Shown here in pieces: positions 48,701 through 60,227 of a stretch of DNA of 64,000 nt. Position numbers and translations under genes: made by a program. Each line of letters starts with the position of its first letter. Positions within the stretch are counted from its first letter, which is position 1. Source of the DNA: Halictus rubicundus (lineage: Eukaryota; Arthropoda; Insecta; Hymenoptera; Halictidae); the NCBI RefSeq assembly GCF_050948215.1, contig NC_135163.1, positions 4,154,001 through 4,218,000 on the forward strand, in the 5' to 3' direction. The notes beneath the pieces were generated by a model, which saw only the letters and a list, made by a program, of their open reading frames with translations, made no database searches and had not been told where the DNA came from.

Positions 48701-51700
48701 GAACTCGTTGTACGTTCAGTGCCTTTTTAGACATATGTATTTCTATGTATGTGAAGATCAATGAATGCTTTTGTATCTACCGATATATATATACATATAT
48801 CTTCCGATTTCCGCGAGAAGTTTGGCACGATTTGAAAATAATCCGTTAGAAAGAAGAGGTTGTCTCCATGCCGGTCGGTGCAGACGATATTAAACAATAA
48901 ACTCGATCAGAAGTTGGCTTATTGTTTGTACATACATACGAATGTATATAGAGTAAACCAATTTCGAATCAAGCGTATCTAAATATACATATATATATAT
49001 ACATACAATATATGATTCAACATTAGCATACTTGATTTGATGTGCATCATTTTCAAAGGTACACGCATATTTTTATAAATGTCGGTATTGATACGATGAT
49101 TTTACTTGTATATAGGCCGAGTCCTCCCGAGACTTGGTGTATGCATAAATATACTTCCATTGCTTCTGGGAATGCAAATAAAATTCAAGGTGGAAATTGT
49201 TGGACTCTAATAAAACAGCACTATACTTATACATACTCAATTAAATCATACAACGTGTACTCGAAATATTTGAGAGCGATCACATAATTTGTAGATCTGA
49301 GGTGCAAAGAAATTGTTTCTATAAAAGTTCTTTTGTTCGGACATCGTATAGTGTGTGTGGTATTTCTATAGGCGGAGTATCGGAAGAGATTCCAAGGTGA
49401 ACTGAATTTTTCGAAATGGAATGTGTATGAGCGCAATTTAAAGTAATTTCAATCGAGGGTCGTAAATCGCCATTGACTTGAAGTCACGAAATCTCCGTCT
49501 AACTTCCGGTTGAACCTTATGCGACCGTGTAGTTCACACAGGAACAAGCGACTTAATTTTCGACTTGTATTATGGGAAACCCGACAGCATCATAGGAATT
49601 ACTGAATAGCTATATCTTTTTCTTCAACTTTACATCTACCAATATGTCTACCATCGACAAGGATACGGCAATACCATACTTTAAGGTTTAGAAATTGCGT
49701 TCCACATACGAGTGATTTTTATGGACAACTGGCCAATTAGCTGTAAATCATTTGTTTTTCCCATACAGGAACATTAGATGGCAAACTTAAAGGTCGAGGA
49801 GGGTTATAAACGAATGGAGAAACCGGTCCCTAGACTCGCACACGTCTGGGGCCTTGCTAAGTAATTCATTATCTTCCAGCGAATGGAAATATTCTCGTAT
49901 TCCATTAAGAAAAAAAGAAAACGTTACGTTCGCCTTGAAATCTCTCGCACCTGAAGGATAAATATTGACACCATGTAATGTCCGAATAAAAAAATTTTTC
50001 TAGGAGCAATTTCTTTTTGTCCTTTATTCCTTATAAAATATTTAATCGTTCCCAGAAGTTCGGGCACACTGTGTGTTTTCGTAATTTACTCCGCAACGCG
50101 TAATACACGCACTGTCAAGCAGGTATATAGAATTCATTTTTGTTTGAATTCTTCTACGCGAAATTAAATGATGAAAGTGGTTCATTTGTCAGAGAGGATT
50201 CGTTAATCAGCATTGTTGGAATATGACAAAGATAGATTTAACATCACATTACGTGCAAATCTCCCTTTTCTTTTAATGTTACAGAACGTGTAGTATCGGT
50301 TAGTGTAATTATGTAACTAAAAGGAACACAGGTTTCATGGAAACAGTTAAGTGATCGTAACATTTTATAAATTCTGATCTTGAATTTTAAATCTAAAGCT
50401 TCCCTATTCAAAATCTGTGAGTAATACAGAATCTAACGAATATATTTGCAATTCCAGTCAGAGACGATTGGTTTTTGTTATGCAGTGCTACGTATAAGGG
50501 TGTGCATACGTGAACATGCATACATATATATATACACACACATACCCATGTACGTATATGTATATATATATATATACATGTATAGGAAATATGTAAAAAA
50601 CGATGTGCGATTTACGACAAATGGTGTACACAACGAATATACATATATGTATATGTATATTTATTGTGTATTTAATAACATATATTATTATTTTAAAAAA
50701 TGATAAAATAATGCGCGCAAGCACACTCATACACACATACACATACGAAATTGTACTCATAAAATGTGGAAACGAAAGTACACAAAGCTATATGTATTAG
50801 CTATACATATTAACTTGTGGTACGGTATATAAGTCGTAATACTGCTACACACATACTTTTGTGTCTGATGTGTGAACATTTTCGATGTATCCGTAATCAT
50901 ATATATTTGTACATAACAGCAGGTTCGTTTGTTGCGTCCATTATGTGGTTAAAGACTACTTTGTACATACTATAAATACACGATGAATGAATGAATAAAT
51001 AAATACGTAAATAAAGAGACAAGTGTAATATATTTTATATTTTACATAATCAGAATTTATGTTGTCTTTGATAAATAAATTTACTTATTTAATAGACGCA
51101 ATTTATACGCACAGAGAATGTAAGAATTGTTCAAACATAACATAAGTTTATTATTCAAATTATTATTTATTGCTTGAGTATATATAGCTCAAAGTATAAA
51201 AAATACTGTTAACGCATATATATACGCTTATTGTTAGTTGGAGTTTATTTAATTTACTTTCGTTAATTAATTATTAATATTACCGGTGCATATATGCATG
51301 ATGTAGATGAATATATTCATCTACTATAGTAAATATATTTAAATATATATATGTATCGAAAATGTTTATAAGAGAAATTAAACTGTAAAGTTAAATAAAA
51401 ATGAATTAAAACCGTGAAAAAAGCATAAATTACTAAACGAAAGGATAGAATGCAGCGTAAAATTCGAAAAATAAGCGCAATTGAACAGCGCGGTATATAA
51501 TACAGTTTAAAAAGTTTGAATATAACATACACGCACAAATGATAGATATTACTTAAAAAGTGCAGCTATATTCTGGGTACACCAGATTTATTTAAAATAT
51601 TCAAAACCGTTTTAATAAATAGTTTCAAAATTGAATGTATATATATAAATATATGTTCCTGCAATTTAAACTGATATTTTAAGAAATATTGTTACTCTTG

Positions 51701-52327
51701 TTGTTAAACTTCAACTTTTCACGACGCTGTTTTATTTGTTTCAGTTCGTAAAATGTAATCTGTTACATACAAAATATATGTTTGAGCCTTGGTGCTGGTG
51801 TATAGAATTGTCTCTGATAAAATATAACACGTACCAGTGCGCATGCATATATATATATATATATGTATAGTTTAACTCGATTCAATGGAATTGAATAGAA
51901 TGGAGCCAATGGCCACTGCGCTTTCAGTAATCTTGATTTCTACAGCTGAGAGTGATGTTTCGCACACACTTTTCTCGGTGTTACTATAATAAATAACAAT
52001 TCGTCACAATTTTCACCGAATGAAGGAATAATAGACATTATTACAGATCATAATTTAAATAGTCCAATGATCAATAAGTACATAATCATAACCTATAACA
52101 ATACATGATACGTTTATCTGACAGTCATAGAACTTATTTGTTACAATTAAAGAAGGAAATCAGTAAATGTTATTAGTTATTGTGATAACAAAGAAATTGG
52201 TACATAAACCGTTTAAAATCTCTAAATAATATATTACTGCAAAATTAAATATCTAAAGGAAACCTATAAAGCAGTTCGTGTTTATTTACTACATAAGTCG
52301 TTCTTTTTTTTTTAAATAGGTTCTACA
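42197..52327. other. 10-kb stretch without a recognised gene
   Basis: The left part is presumably the Larp4B 3' untranslated region, and the right end the UNC50 promoter and leader. No open frame resembles a known protein. Simple sequence includes (TA)n at 45677-45722 and TA/CA-rich patches at 50,520-50,700. A somewhat GC-richer patch at 49,380-50,120 contains a 28-codon frame (49778-49864) behind an acceptor-like CATACAG. An imperfect TGCGCATGCA lies at 51838-51847, near the expected UNC50 promoter. Confidence 0.5.
45677..45722. repeat. (TA)n microsatellite
   Basis: About 23 uninterrupted TA units. Confidence 0.95.
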
Positions 52328-53568
52328 ATGAAATATTCTACATCACCACCAATAAGTAGATGTAATTCACCTGGCCCAAGCGAGTTGGGCTCAAATTTAC
52401 CAATGCCAGTAACCTACAGGTATTAACTAATTATATGTATTTACTACATTTTTATAGTTTACTTTGTTTTTACTTTATAGTAATACTTTGAACAATATAA
52501 ATTTGTATTATAGGCAAGATTGTATGGGAGCAGCAACGAAATGTTATAAATATTTGAGGAAACTATTAAAGTTTGAGCAAATGGATTTCGAGTTTGCGTT
52601 ATGGCAAATGATCTTTTTATTTATATCACCGCAAAAAGTATATAGAAATTTTCAAAGTAGAAAACGTATGTCATTCTATCCATAACTTATATAATGGTAC
52701 GAACGTGAATAACATTGTGACTAGCGATTTGTTTTGATTTCAGAAACCAAATCCCAATTTGCAAGAGATGATCCTGCATTTTTGGTACTAGTAATGTGTT
52801 GTTTATGCATATCTTCCGTTGGTTTCACAATAGTTTTGGGATTAGGATTTTTCCAATTTATAAAGCTTCTGCTTTATATGATATTCATTGATTATCTTGT
52901 GGCTGGGTTAATAGTAGCTACAACATTCTGGTAAAATTTACTGAAATCTATAATATGAAATTGTATATTAATTCTAAATAATATTGTTAAAGTATTGTTG
53001 CATAGATGATACACATATATAACAATTTTCAGGTTTATTACAAATCGTTATTTAAGAATTGATAGAGCTCAAGATGTAGAATGGGGTTATGCATTTGACA
53101 TTCATTTAAATGCATTTTTTCCACCTTTAGTGATACTTCATTTCATTCAACTACTTTTATATAATGGTAAGATCACCATGATTGTTTTGATATGATCACT
53201 CATACATAATAATTATATTATTTCATCATAGTAATCCAATATGACACATTTTCATCACGATTTGTTGGAAACACAATTTGGTTGATAGCTGTTGGTTACT
53301 ATATTTATATTACCTTTCTGGGATACACAAGTAAGTAGAATTGTTATGTTAAATATATTCAATTATTTTAATTGAAACAAGTATTCTATTTTATAATCTA
53401 CAAACTTATTAGACTATTTTTTTAATTTTAGGTATTGAAATATTGAGTAAACCACATGTGATATTGTCTGCATTACCGGTAACATTACTGATGTATATTA
53501 TGACATTGTGTGCAGGTATTAATATTAGCCATTTAGTTATGGAATTCTACCATTACCGAGTTGTCTAA
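52328..53568 (+). CDS. UNC50: UNC-50 family Golgi membrane protein
   Basis: UNC-50 is a multipass protein of the Golgi/ER needed for assembly or trafficking of certain nicotinic acetylcholine receptors in C. elegans, and linked to Arf-GEF recruitment in yeast. Six exons: 52328-52419, 52514-52665, 52744-52930, 53033-53166, 53232-53330 and 53432-53568; 801 nt give 266 residues (human 259). After a short variable N-terminus come the family landmarks YKYLRKLLKFEQMDFEFALWQM, SPQKVYRNFQSRKQTKSQFARDDPAFLVL, VEWGYAFDIHLNAFFPPLVILHFIQ and VGYYIYITFLGYT. Five membrane segments can be seen. An acceptor 8 bases before the ATG (ending 52320) shows that a non-coding exon lies upstream. It is convergent with the Ana2 gene. 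Confidence 0.96.
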
Positions 53569-53573
53569 ATAAA
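53568..53573 (+). terminator. Possible poly(A) signal overlapping the UNC50 stop
   Basis: AATAAA begins on the last base of the stop codon. It would leave almost no 3' untranslated region, so a later site is also possible. Confidence 0.3.
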
Positions 53574-54508
53574 ATTGATTGCTTTACCATTAAATTTTAG
53601 TTTAAGTTATATTTCTAAATAACATTTTAATGCGTTTCTTGTGAATAACAGAATAGGAAAACCAATTATTATTTAATGTACAAAATTAAATTCTATTGTT
53701 GTGTTAATAACTTACTAGTATATTACTTTTTTATGAAAATGTTTATTTTTTCATTAAAAATCAAATTTTTAAGAGCCACATTTTTCCATAATTTTTAAAA
53801 AATAAAAGTATCGTAACTAAATATTATAACAGTTATTTAAAACTCTTCATATTTTTATACCAATTTTTTAACATTTTGAGGACCATCTTTTTTAGATTCG
53901 AGCTCAGCCATACAATTTTTAGTAAAGTTTTATTTATGAAACGTAACATTTTAATCTTCCTTTACATGGTGTGTATTAAATTAAACACACTTTTTCCTGT
54001 AAAAAGAAGACACAATCAGTCAGCCAATTTTATGTCTTTGGTCCTAAAGGTGTTAAACGTACACTTCTTGTAGGAACAAAAAATATTATCTTTATATTAT
54101 GTCATAAACAAAGTTATTATTTTCCTGATATACACGACTTTCAGCTATAAAATAACAATACACATTATTACATAAAGTATTTGTATCAGTTTTGTATATA
54201 ATGTTTTTATGCTGTCAACTATTTCTTACAATACTCTATTCTTGAAATAATTTCTGTCTAATATTAAAATATAATAGAGGGATTGTAAATTATACAGTAA
54301 AAATATATTATCGAATGTAATTTGTTCTTACTCCTTTGGTTGCTTATAAATAAATATGGACGAATGCATTGTTTATGATAAGTGTTCATACAATAATAAT
54401 GAATACATTTCGGTATGATTGATATGATATTAAAGATTTGATAGCAAACGAATAAGGATTTAAATATTATAAAACTCTTTAAATTTAATATATTGGTATC
54501 ATCGATTT
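53574..54508. other. 3' region between convergent UNC50 and Ana2 genes
   Basis: AT-rich; no coding exon seen. Both 3' untranslated regions should be here. Confidence 0.5.
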
Positions 54509-57500
54509 TTATAAAAGTTTAGGCTGTTGCTTTAAAGTTGAAATATCAAGAATCTTACTAGGACAAGTCGTTCTTGGTGTCTGAGTAAAAGGAAACCGTT
54601 GCAATGCAGGACTATTTTTTGTATTTGCAACTTTCTTATCAACTTTCAGAGGTACCTCAACTTGTATTTTATCAATGTCTGCAGAAAGAAAAGCAACTAT
54701 TAGTATGTTATTCTATATTCCATATCCTATATCATACTTTTATGAACACAATGTAAAAATGTGCATTGTCATTGGATCATTCCATGCCAAAATTAGTTGC
54801 TTCTTCCAGTTAAAATTACAAGTAATTTCTTTTGTATTTGGAAAGAATTAAATCATTGAAAATTTCGTCTTTTATAAACAAATTTAAAATTTCTAAAATT
54901 CAATTCCACGATTAATAAAATTTCTTACAGTAAACGTAAAAAAGTAATCAATTTGGCATAAACTGAGTTTACGAAAAATTATGATGATTCATTGTGTTAC
55001 CTTCTGTTTGAACATTATTCTTTCCTGGAAGTAATTGATATCTTTCTAGATATCGCATTGTAGCAAAAGACATGTTTGTGCCTTGTACATTACTAAGCAT
55101 AAGATGTTTTACAGCTGTTGAACCTTGTCTTTGTATGGCTAATTCAGCAAGTTGTTCATCGGTTAAATATTTCAAAGCTAGTGCTTTCATATGCATGCTT
55201 GTATTCGTTTCATTTACAGCACTTGTAGCCTGTGTCATGTTTGCTTGATGATCCAAATGTGGATAGTATGAAGAATCAAATGTCATCCTATCAAACAAAT
55301 TATCAAATTCATTAAGCATTATACAAACGCAATTAGCCAAAGGAATATTGTACCCATTCAAATTTAGATAATCAAGATTAATTTATCTTTAAATACTAAT
55401 AAGTAGAGGTCGGGTTTTAGACACTTTCGGGTTCTCGTACACCACTATTAATAAGATATTATAAATAGAAAACATACTTATTACTGTTATTTGATTCTTT
55501 ATGTTCTGGATTTTCGCTTAAGCTAATTCCAAGTTTTTTTAGTTGTTCTAGCGTAGCAACTTTGACAGTTGATGCTCTATTTTCGGTCTCTTCTCGTTCA
55601 TTTTGGTTTATTTTCCTTGGATCTTGTTGCTGATCATCTATTACACAAGAATTCTGCAACAATTGATTCACTTGTCCTAGAACATTATTGTAGAAAGTCC
55701 ATCCTACTTTTGAACTGCGTTTCATCTTTTCGCTATCTTCGTCACTGGAATACTCCTGCATTTCAACATGAATGCTAGGTTCTGGAGTAGGTGGCCTTTC
55801 ATTTATTTTTAAATCTCCACCATTTAAGATCAAACTATCTTCAATACAACTGCCACGTTTAGCAGGAGCCTCATCTTCTTTTCGATGATTCTTGTAATAT
55901 TCGGATGACCTATTTACTGTGTCGTTTGTCTTTATGAAATCGATATCTTTTTGTGTATTTAACTTGATACATTGACCTGCACCAGGGGAAACATTTGTTT
56001 TACGATTAACCTTTTCTAATGTATTATATTCTACTCTCTTTTGTGATTCTGGCATTTTTAAAGTTTTATGATTCTTTACTTCCTCTTTATTACTTTTTTC
56101 TAAACGTGCCTGAGTATTTTCAGTCGGATTTATTCTTGTGGTTGTACCTTTACATAACTTATTGTTAGGAGATTCTGCTCTACAATTACCTATTTCTCTT
56201 CGTGTATCTACATAGGCCTGTTTATCTAAATCTTTTATAGAGATACTTGCATTTAAATTACTACTTTGTTGTTGACTAGATGACATATAACTCTCAGAGT
56301 CTTCAACTATGTTTTCTAACTGCCCACTAGGTATTCTATTAAAAGAATTCTTATATCTTCTTAGTGGTTCATGAGCAACACCAGTGTCATGTAAATTACC
56401 ATTATTACACAATTTTAAATTACCTTTTTCTTGTTGGCACTCGTTTTTCTCATAGTCCTCAATGTCCATAGTGAAAGGACTATTTTGTACAGTAAATTCA
56501 AAACTGGTCATTACACCGATAGAAACTTTTTGTTCCATAAAAGCTTGTCTTGATTGTGTTTCTTTTAATACTAATTCAGTCTGATTAACATTTTCAGTCT
56601 CGTTACAATGACCTATTTCTTTACTTGGCTCGTAATGATTTAGATGTTGTTTAGAATTTTGTAAAACTCTATTGTAACCAGTGTCTTCGTTATTTTTAAT
56701 TAATTGACCTTGCTGTTGTATTTGAGTTGAACAAGAACAATTCTTCCTTTCCCTTAAATTTTCTTCCTGCATTTTCAATAATCTATCGACTTGTGTTTGC
56801 AAAGACTTAATTTGCTCATTTTGGCTATTTATAATTTGTAATAAATTTTTCACTGTTTCTTGATTATCAATATTATGAGGAGAACAAAGATGATGCTGTG
56901 GAAAAGGATATGTATTTCCATTCAAATAGGGATATTGTTGTCCTAGATAATGTGGTAATGGAAACTCATTTCTTTTCAAACCATTAGAATTAACAGGAAA
57001 ATTTCGTATAGTAGATTCATTGCCTGAATCAGTAAATGGTACTTTTTGTTGCTCGAAATTCTGCGTTACTAATTTTCTTTCATATACCAATGGAGAATAT
57101 TCTTTCTCTTTCGTATCATAATTATTTACATATGCTTTAACAACATGTGGTACATTTGATACAGAACCCATATGATTTGCTTTAATACTGCTTTCATTAT
57201 GGTTTTGTTCAACTTGTACTAAATTATCTTCACGCATTTTATGATTACGTTTACGTATGTTGTCATTGCTTTCCCTATGCATCTCTTTCTCTTCATACCT
57301 TGAACTACTATTAAAATCTCGTCTAGAAATACTACTTCTTTCTTTAGATTCTTTCAATCCATTTTCTGTATTATAAATATCCATGTTATAGTTCTGACAA
57401 TGCTGTACTTTCGGAGAAATTGTATTATTAAACTGCTTAGACGTCGGTGGCTTCCCTGAATAGTTCTGTTCTTTCCATGCTGCATAAGATCCATTAGCAT

Positions 57501-57904
57501 GTAAAGGAGATGAGACATTATTTTTGCATTTTGAACCTCTGGGTTCTACGTACGACGAAGCAAAGACATTCTGATCCACAGTTTTGCAGCTTACAGGTTT
57601 ATCAAATATTAAGGAAACTTCAGGAACTGATGGTAATGTAAAACACTGAAAATAAAATCTAGTCATGAAAAAGATAATGTTAGGAACTTTTGAAAGTCAT
57701 AATCATTGTTTTGACAATTGTGTGGAAATATGCGAAAAATAAAAATTGAATTTTTTCGAAGAACTCACATCGAATTTAGAAGCAGGTTTCGGAGTAGTTC
57801 TTGGTTCGAATTCATCTTCATAATTACTGCAAGTTTGATACATATTTTTTCGAAATCAAACAAAACTTGTTTAGCTTGCAATCACTGTACCCGTTCAACA
57901 GCAT
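54509..57904 (-). CDS. ana2: Ana2/STIL centriole duplication protein
   Basis: Ana2/STIL is recruited by Plk4 and in turn loads Sas-6 to start procentriole assembly. Exons read: 57904-57891 (14 nt, start), 57826-57769, 57645-55478 (2,168 nt), 55287-55001 and 54678-54509; total 2,697 nt, 898 residues. Exon 2 has EPRTTPKPAS, an exact PRxxPxP motif, which in Ana2/STIL docks on the G-box of Sas-4/CPAP. The large exon holds the central coiled coil (ETVKNLLQIINSQNEQIKSL) and a segment SIGVMTSFEFTV. Exon 4 carries YLTDEQLAELAI and MSFATMRYLERYQLLP, matching the conserved C-terminal region. The fly protein is about half this length and the human one longer. The 14-nt first exon is the weakest part: it is chosen because it supplies an ATG and the right phase through a 64-nt intron. 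A 44-bp hAT remnant lies in an intron. Confidence 0.88.
55404..55447. mobile_element. 44-bp hAT-like remnant
   Basis: Starts TAGAGGTCGGG and ends with the inverse of TAGTGGTGTACGAGAACCCG; flanked by CTAATAAG (55396-55403) and TTAATAAG (55448-55455), a 7/8 target duplication. It shares the right-end sequence GGGTTYTCGTACACC with the 113-bp element at 37516. It lies in the 190-nt Ana2 intron at 55288-55477. Confidence 0.7.
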
Positions 57905-58116
57905 TTAATGTCATCCTCAATTTTAATCAATGTTTCATTAATACACAAATTTATTTTTGTTACAAGTTTTTTAATAATATTTCAAACAATAACTTGTATT
58001 TATCGTACATACGTTTTGCCAAAATTAATTTCAAACTAATTGGTTGACAAATGATTCGAAATGTAGGTATAGCCAACTTAACGAAATAATTCTAGTAAAG
58101 TAAATGCAATGACAGA

Positions 58117-58516
58117 GAGGAAATGAGAGTTCTTACTTTTTCTCAAGCGATAGTGCTGCACCAAATGGACTACAATCCAATTCACTCCTCGTTAACATGG
58201 ACTAGAACCACAGACGAGGTACAGTGTTTACTCTATATATGTCCCAAATGCCTAGCCAATAAAAGTCCCAGAACTATCCCCACTGCCGCGGGGTATACCC
58301 CGTGAGGGATCAAGAGAGACCTCAAGGTCGGCGAGGAGTCTAAGGTCGCCTAAATCAAAGAATAGTATCTTCTGGCCGATATATGTCAAATCATTCGATT
58401 CTAGTCCATGCAAACGAGGAATCAATTGGGTTTTCTCCCGCTTTGCGCAGCACTATCATTTGAACAAAAGCTAGAAACACTGATACTCCAGGCGTGAGCA
58501 CGCTCTCATTTCCTCT
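58117..58516. mobile_element. Palindromic element near the Ana2 start, carrying a nested MITE
   Basis: The ends are exact 14-bp inverted repeats (AGAGGAAATGAGAG at 58117-58130 and its inverse at 58503-58516). Inside, GATAGTGCTGC and CCTCGTT(A/T)(A/G)CATGGACTAGAA on the left pair with the right arm, so arms of about 95 to 130 nt fold back, with roughly 25 bases missing from the left arm. The loop between the arms is the mariner-like MITE at 58222. No transposase frame is present. Confidence 0.75.
58222..58389 (+). mobile_element. mariner-like MITE, copy D, 3' truncated and nested
   Basis: Matches copies A and C from the TA-flanked left end (TA at 58220-58221) through the GC palindrome CGGGGTATACCCCG to GATATATGTC, but its right inverted repeat is missing; the sequence passes directly into the arm of the surrounding palindrome. 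Confidence 0.8.
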
Positions 58517-58519
58517 TTG

Positions 58520-60227
58520 ATTGTATGCAATTTTTCGCCTATTATTATTTTTTACTCTATTATATATTTAGAACTTCTTTGACACTGCTAAGTCATATTC
58601 TGTAATAGATGTATTTACGTATTATACGCGCATATGTACATATATTTTATCTGCGTATATTCACATTTTTACATAATTCTTTTAAATTTGAAAAATAACA
58701 CAAACAGCGAATAATAATTTCGTTATTTTTTTTACACCGATCTCTTCAATTCAGAAAATACAAAAAAATTGAATTTGCATTGATATATTACTTTCAAATA
58801 TATTCAGAACCAAAATGAAAGACAACTGTTGTAATTCTTATCTTTTTAATATTAATCTTTGTAATGTTCCTCTTTTAATACTCCCTCTTGTGTCTGTTTT
58901 ACCAGGTGAGAATTAATTGGATATGCGTGTATCAGTATGTATAGAATGATATATTGCACAGTGCACCACATTGGCGAATGACTGAAATTTGACTACATAT
59001 TATTAGGCAAGGTATATAAGAAAACATTTAATAAAGCGTCATAACATAACTGTCGTTTCTTGTTTAAAAAATATTCATGAAGAAATGCTAAACATACACT
59101 GTAAGATTACACATTGGATTTATTAGCGTTGTTGGCGTGGTATTTTAAATCTATGTCACAGAGTTGTTTGACCTGTGATATCTTAGAATTTGAATATCGT
59201 TAATCCTTCAATTTTTATCTTGTATTATCTATTATACATTGTTAAACAGAATCGTTATTTGTCACGGGTAGTTTTCTTGTTGCTTAATTACTCAGCAGTG
59301 TCTGTAACATAGTGAATTAATTTACAGACATATGTCTTATATATAATATATATTGTAACATTATAGCAAATCGTTAAGTAAGACTTTTAATTTATAAATC
59401 TGTAACGTAATAGTACGGCTTTATAAATATTCAGGTACATTAAATAGATATATGTATATACGGGCAATATTTTCCCCACATTCTCATTCATTAACGTATG
59501 TAATTGTGTAAAATTTTATCAATGTACGGAAACGTTCTATTATCGAATGTTAAGTATTTGTTGATATTTGCTAAAATTTAGTAGTAGTTAATAAGCATAT
59601 GCATTAACACTAATGTTTCGTATTTTTTTAGGTTATGTCATTATTTTTTATTTTCATTAATTTAAGTATTCTACAAAGGAGGAGAAGAAAGATCTTATAA
59701 TGTTCTTGTTTTCTACGAAGTGTACAATATTAGTAAAGAAGGAATTCTATTTAAAAGAAGTATAATCATTATAAGGTTTCTATTTTTGTTTTGTTAACGA
59801 TAGGAAAACTTTTAGAATGAATAATCAATAGGTTAATTAAATCTTCTCAATCTCTTTTAGATCTAGCTTTTCCTCTGTTATGGTGGCTGTGCAATTATTT
59901 ACTCATTGGAATTTAATCAATCTCGAAGCAACTATTTCTTTTCAACAAGAACCAATGAGGTGCTTATGAATGTGTACATTAAAAGATGGCAATAATTTAT
60001 TTTTATGCTTTCATTCTGATGGTTAACATAATGGTAAGTATATAAAAAATGTTAATCATTCAATTGGTATAATTAAAATGAATATAAAGATAATTTTACA
60101 ATGATTATTATGCGCAAATATGTTGATTAATATTTACATAATTTAAATTGTAATATTAATTCTTCAGGAATTGTAAATAAAAATATACATATGTACATGT
60201 ACTGAAAGCAGAGGATAAAATAGAAAA
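58520..60227. promoter_or_regulatory. Divergent Ana2/egl intergenic and egl 5' region
   Basis: No coding sequence seen. It should contain the egl promoter and 5' untranslated exon(s); several acceptor-like sequences occur before the ATG at 60228, so the leader is probably spliced, but I cannot fix the exons. Confidence 0.4.

Noticed and set aside
57718..58047. 109-residue plus-strand frame opposite the Ana2 start
   Set aside because: It is the complement of Ana2 exons and introns, has no recognisable domain and runs into AT-rich DNA.
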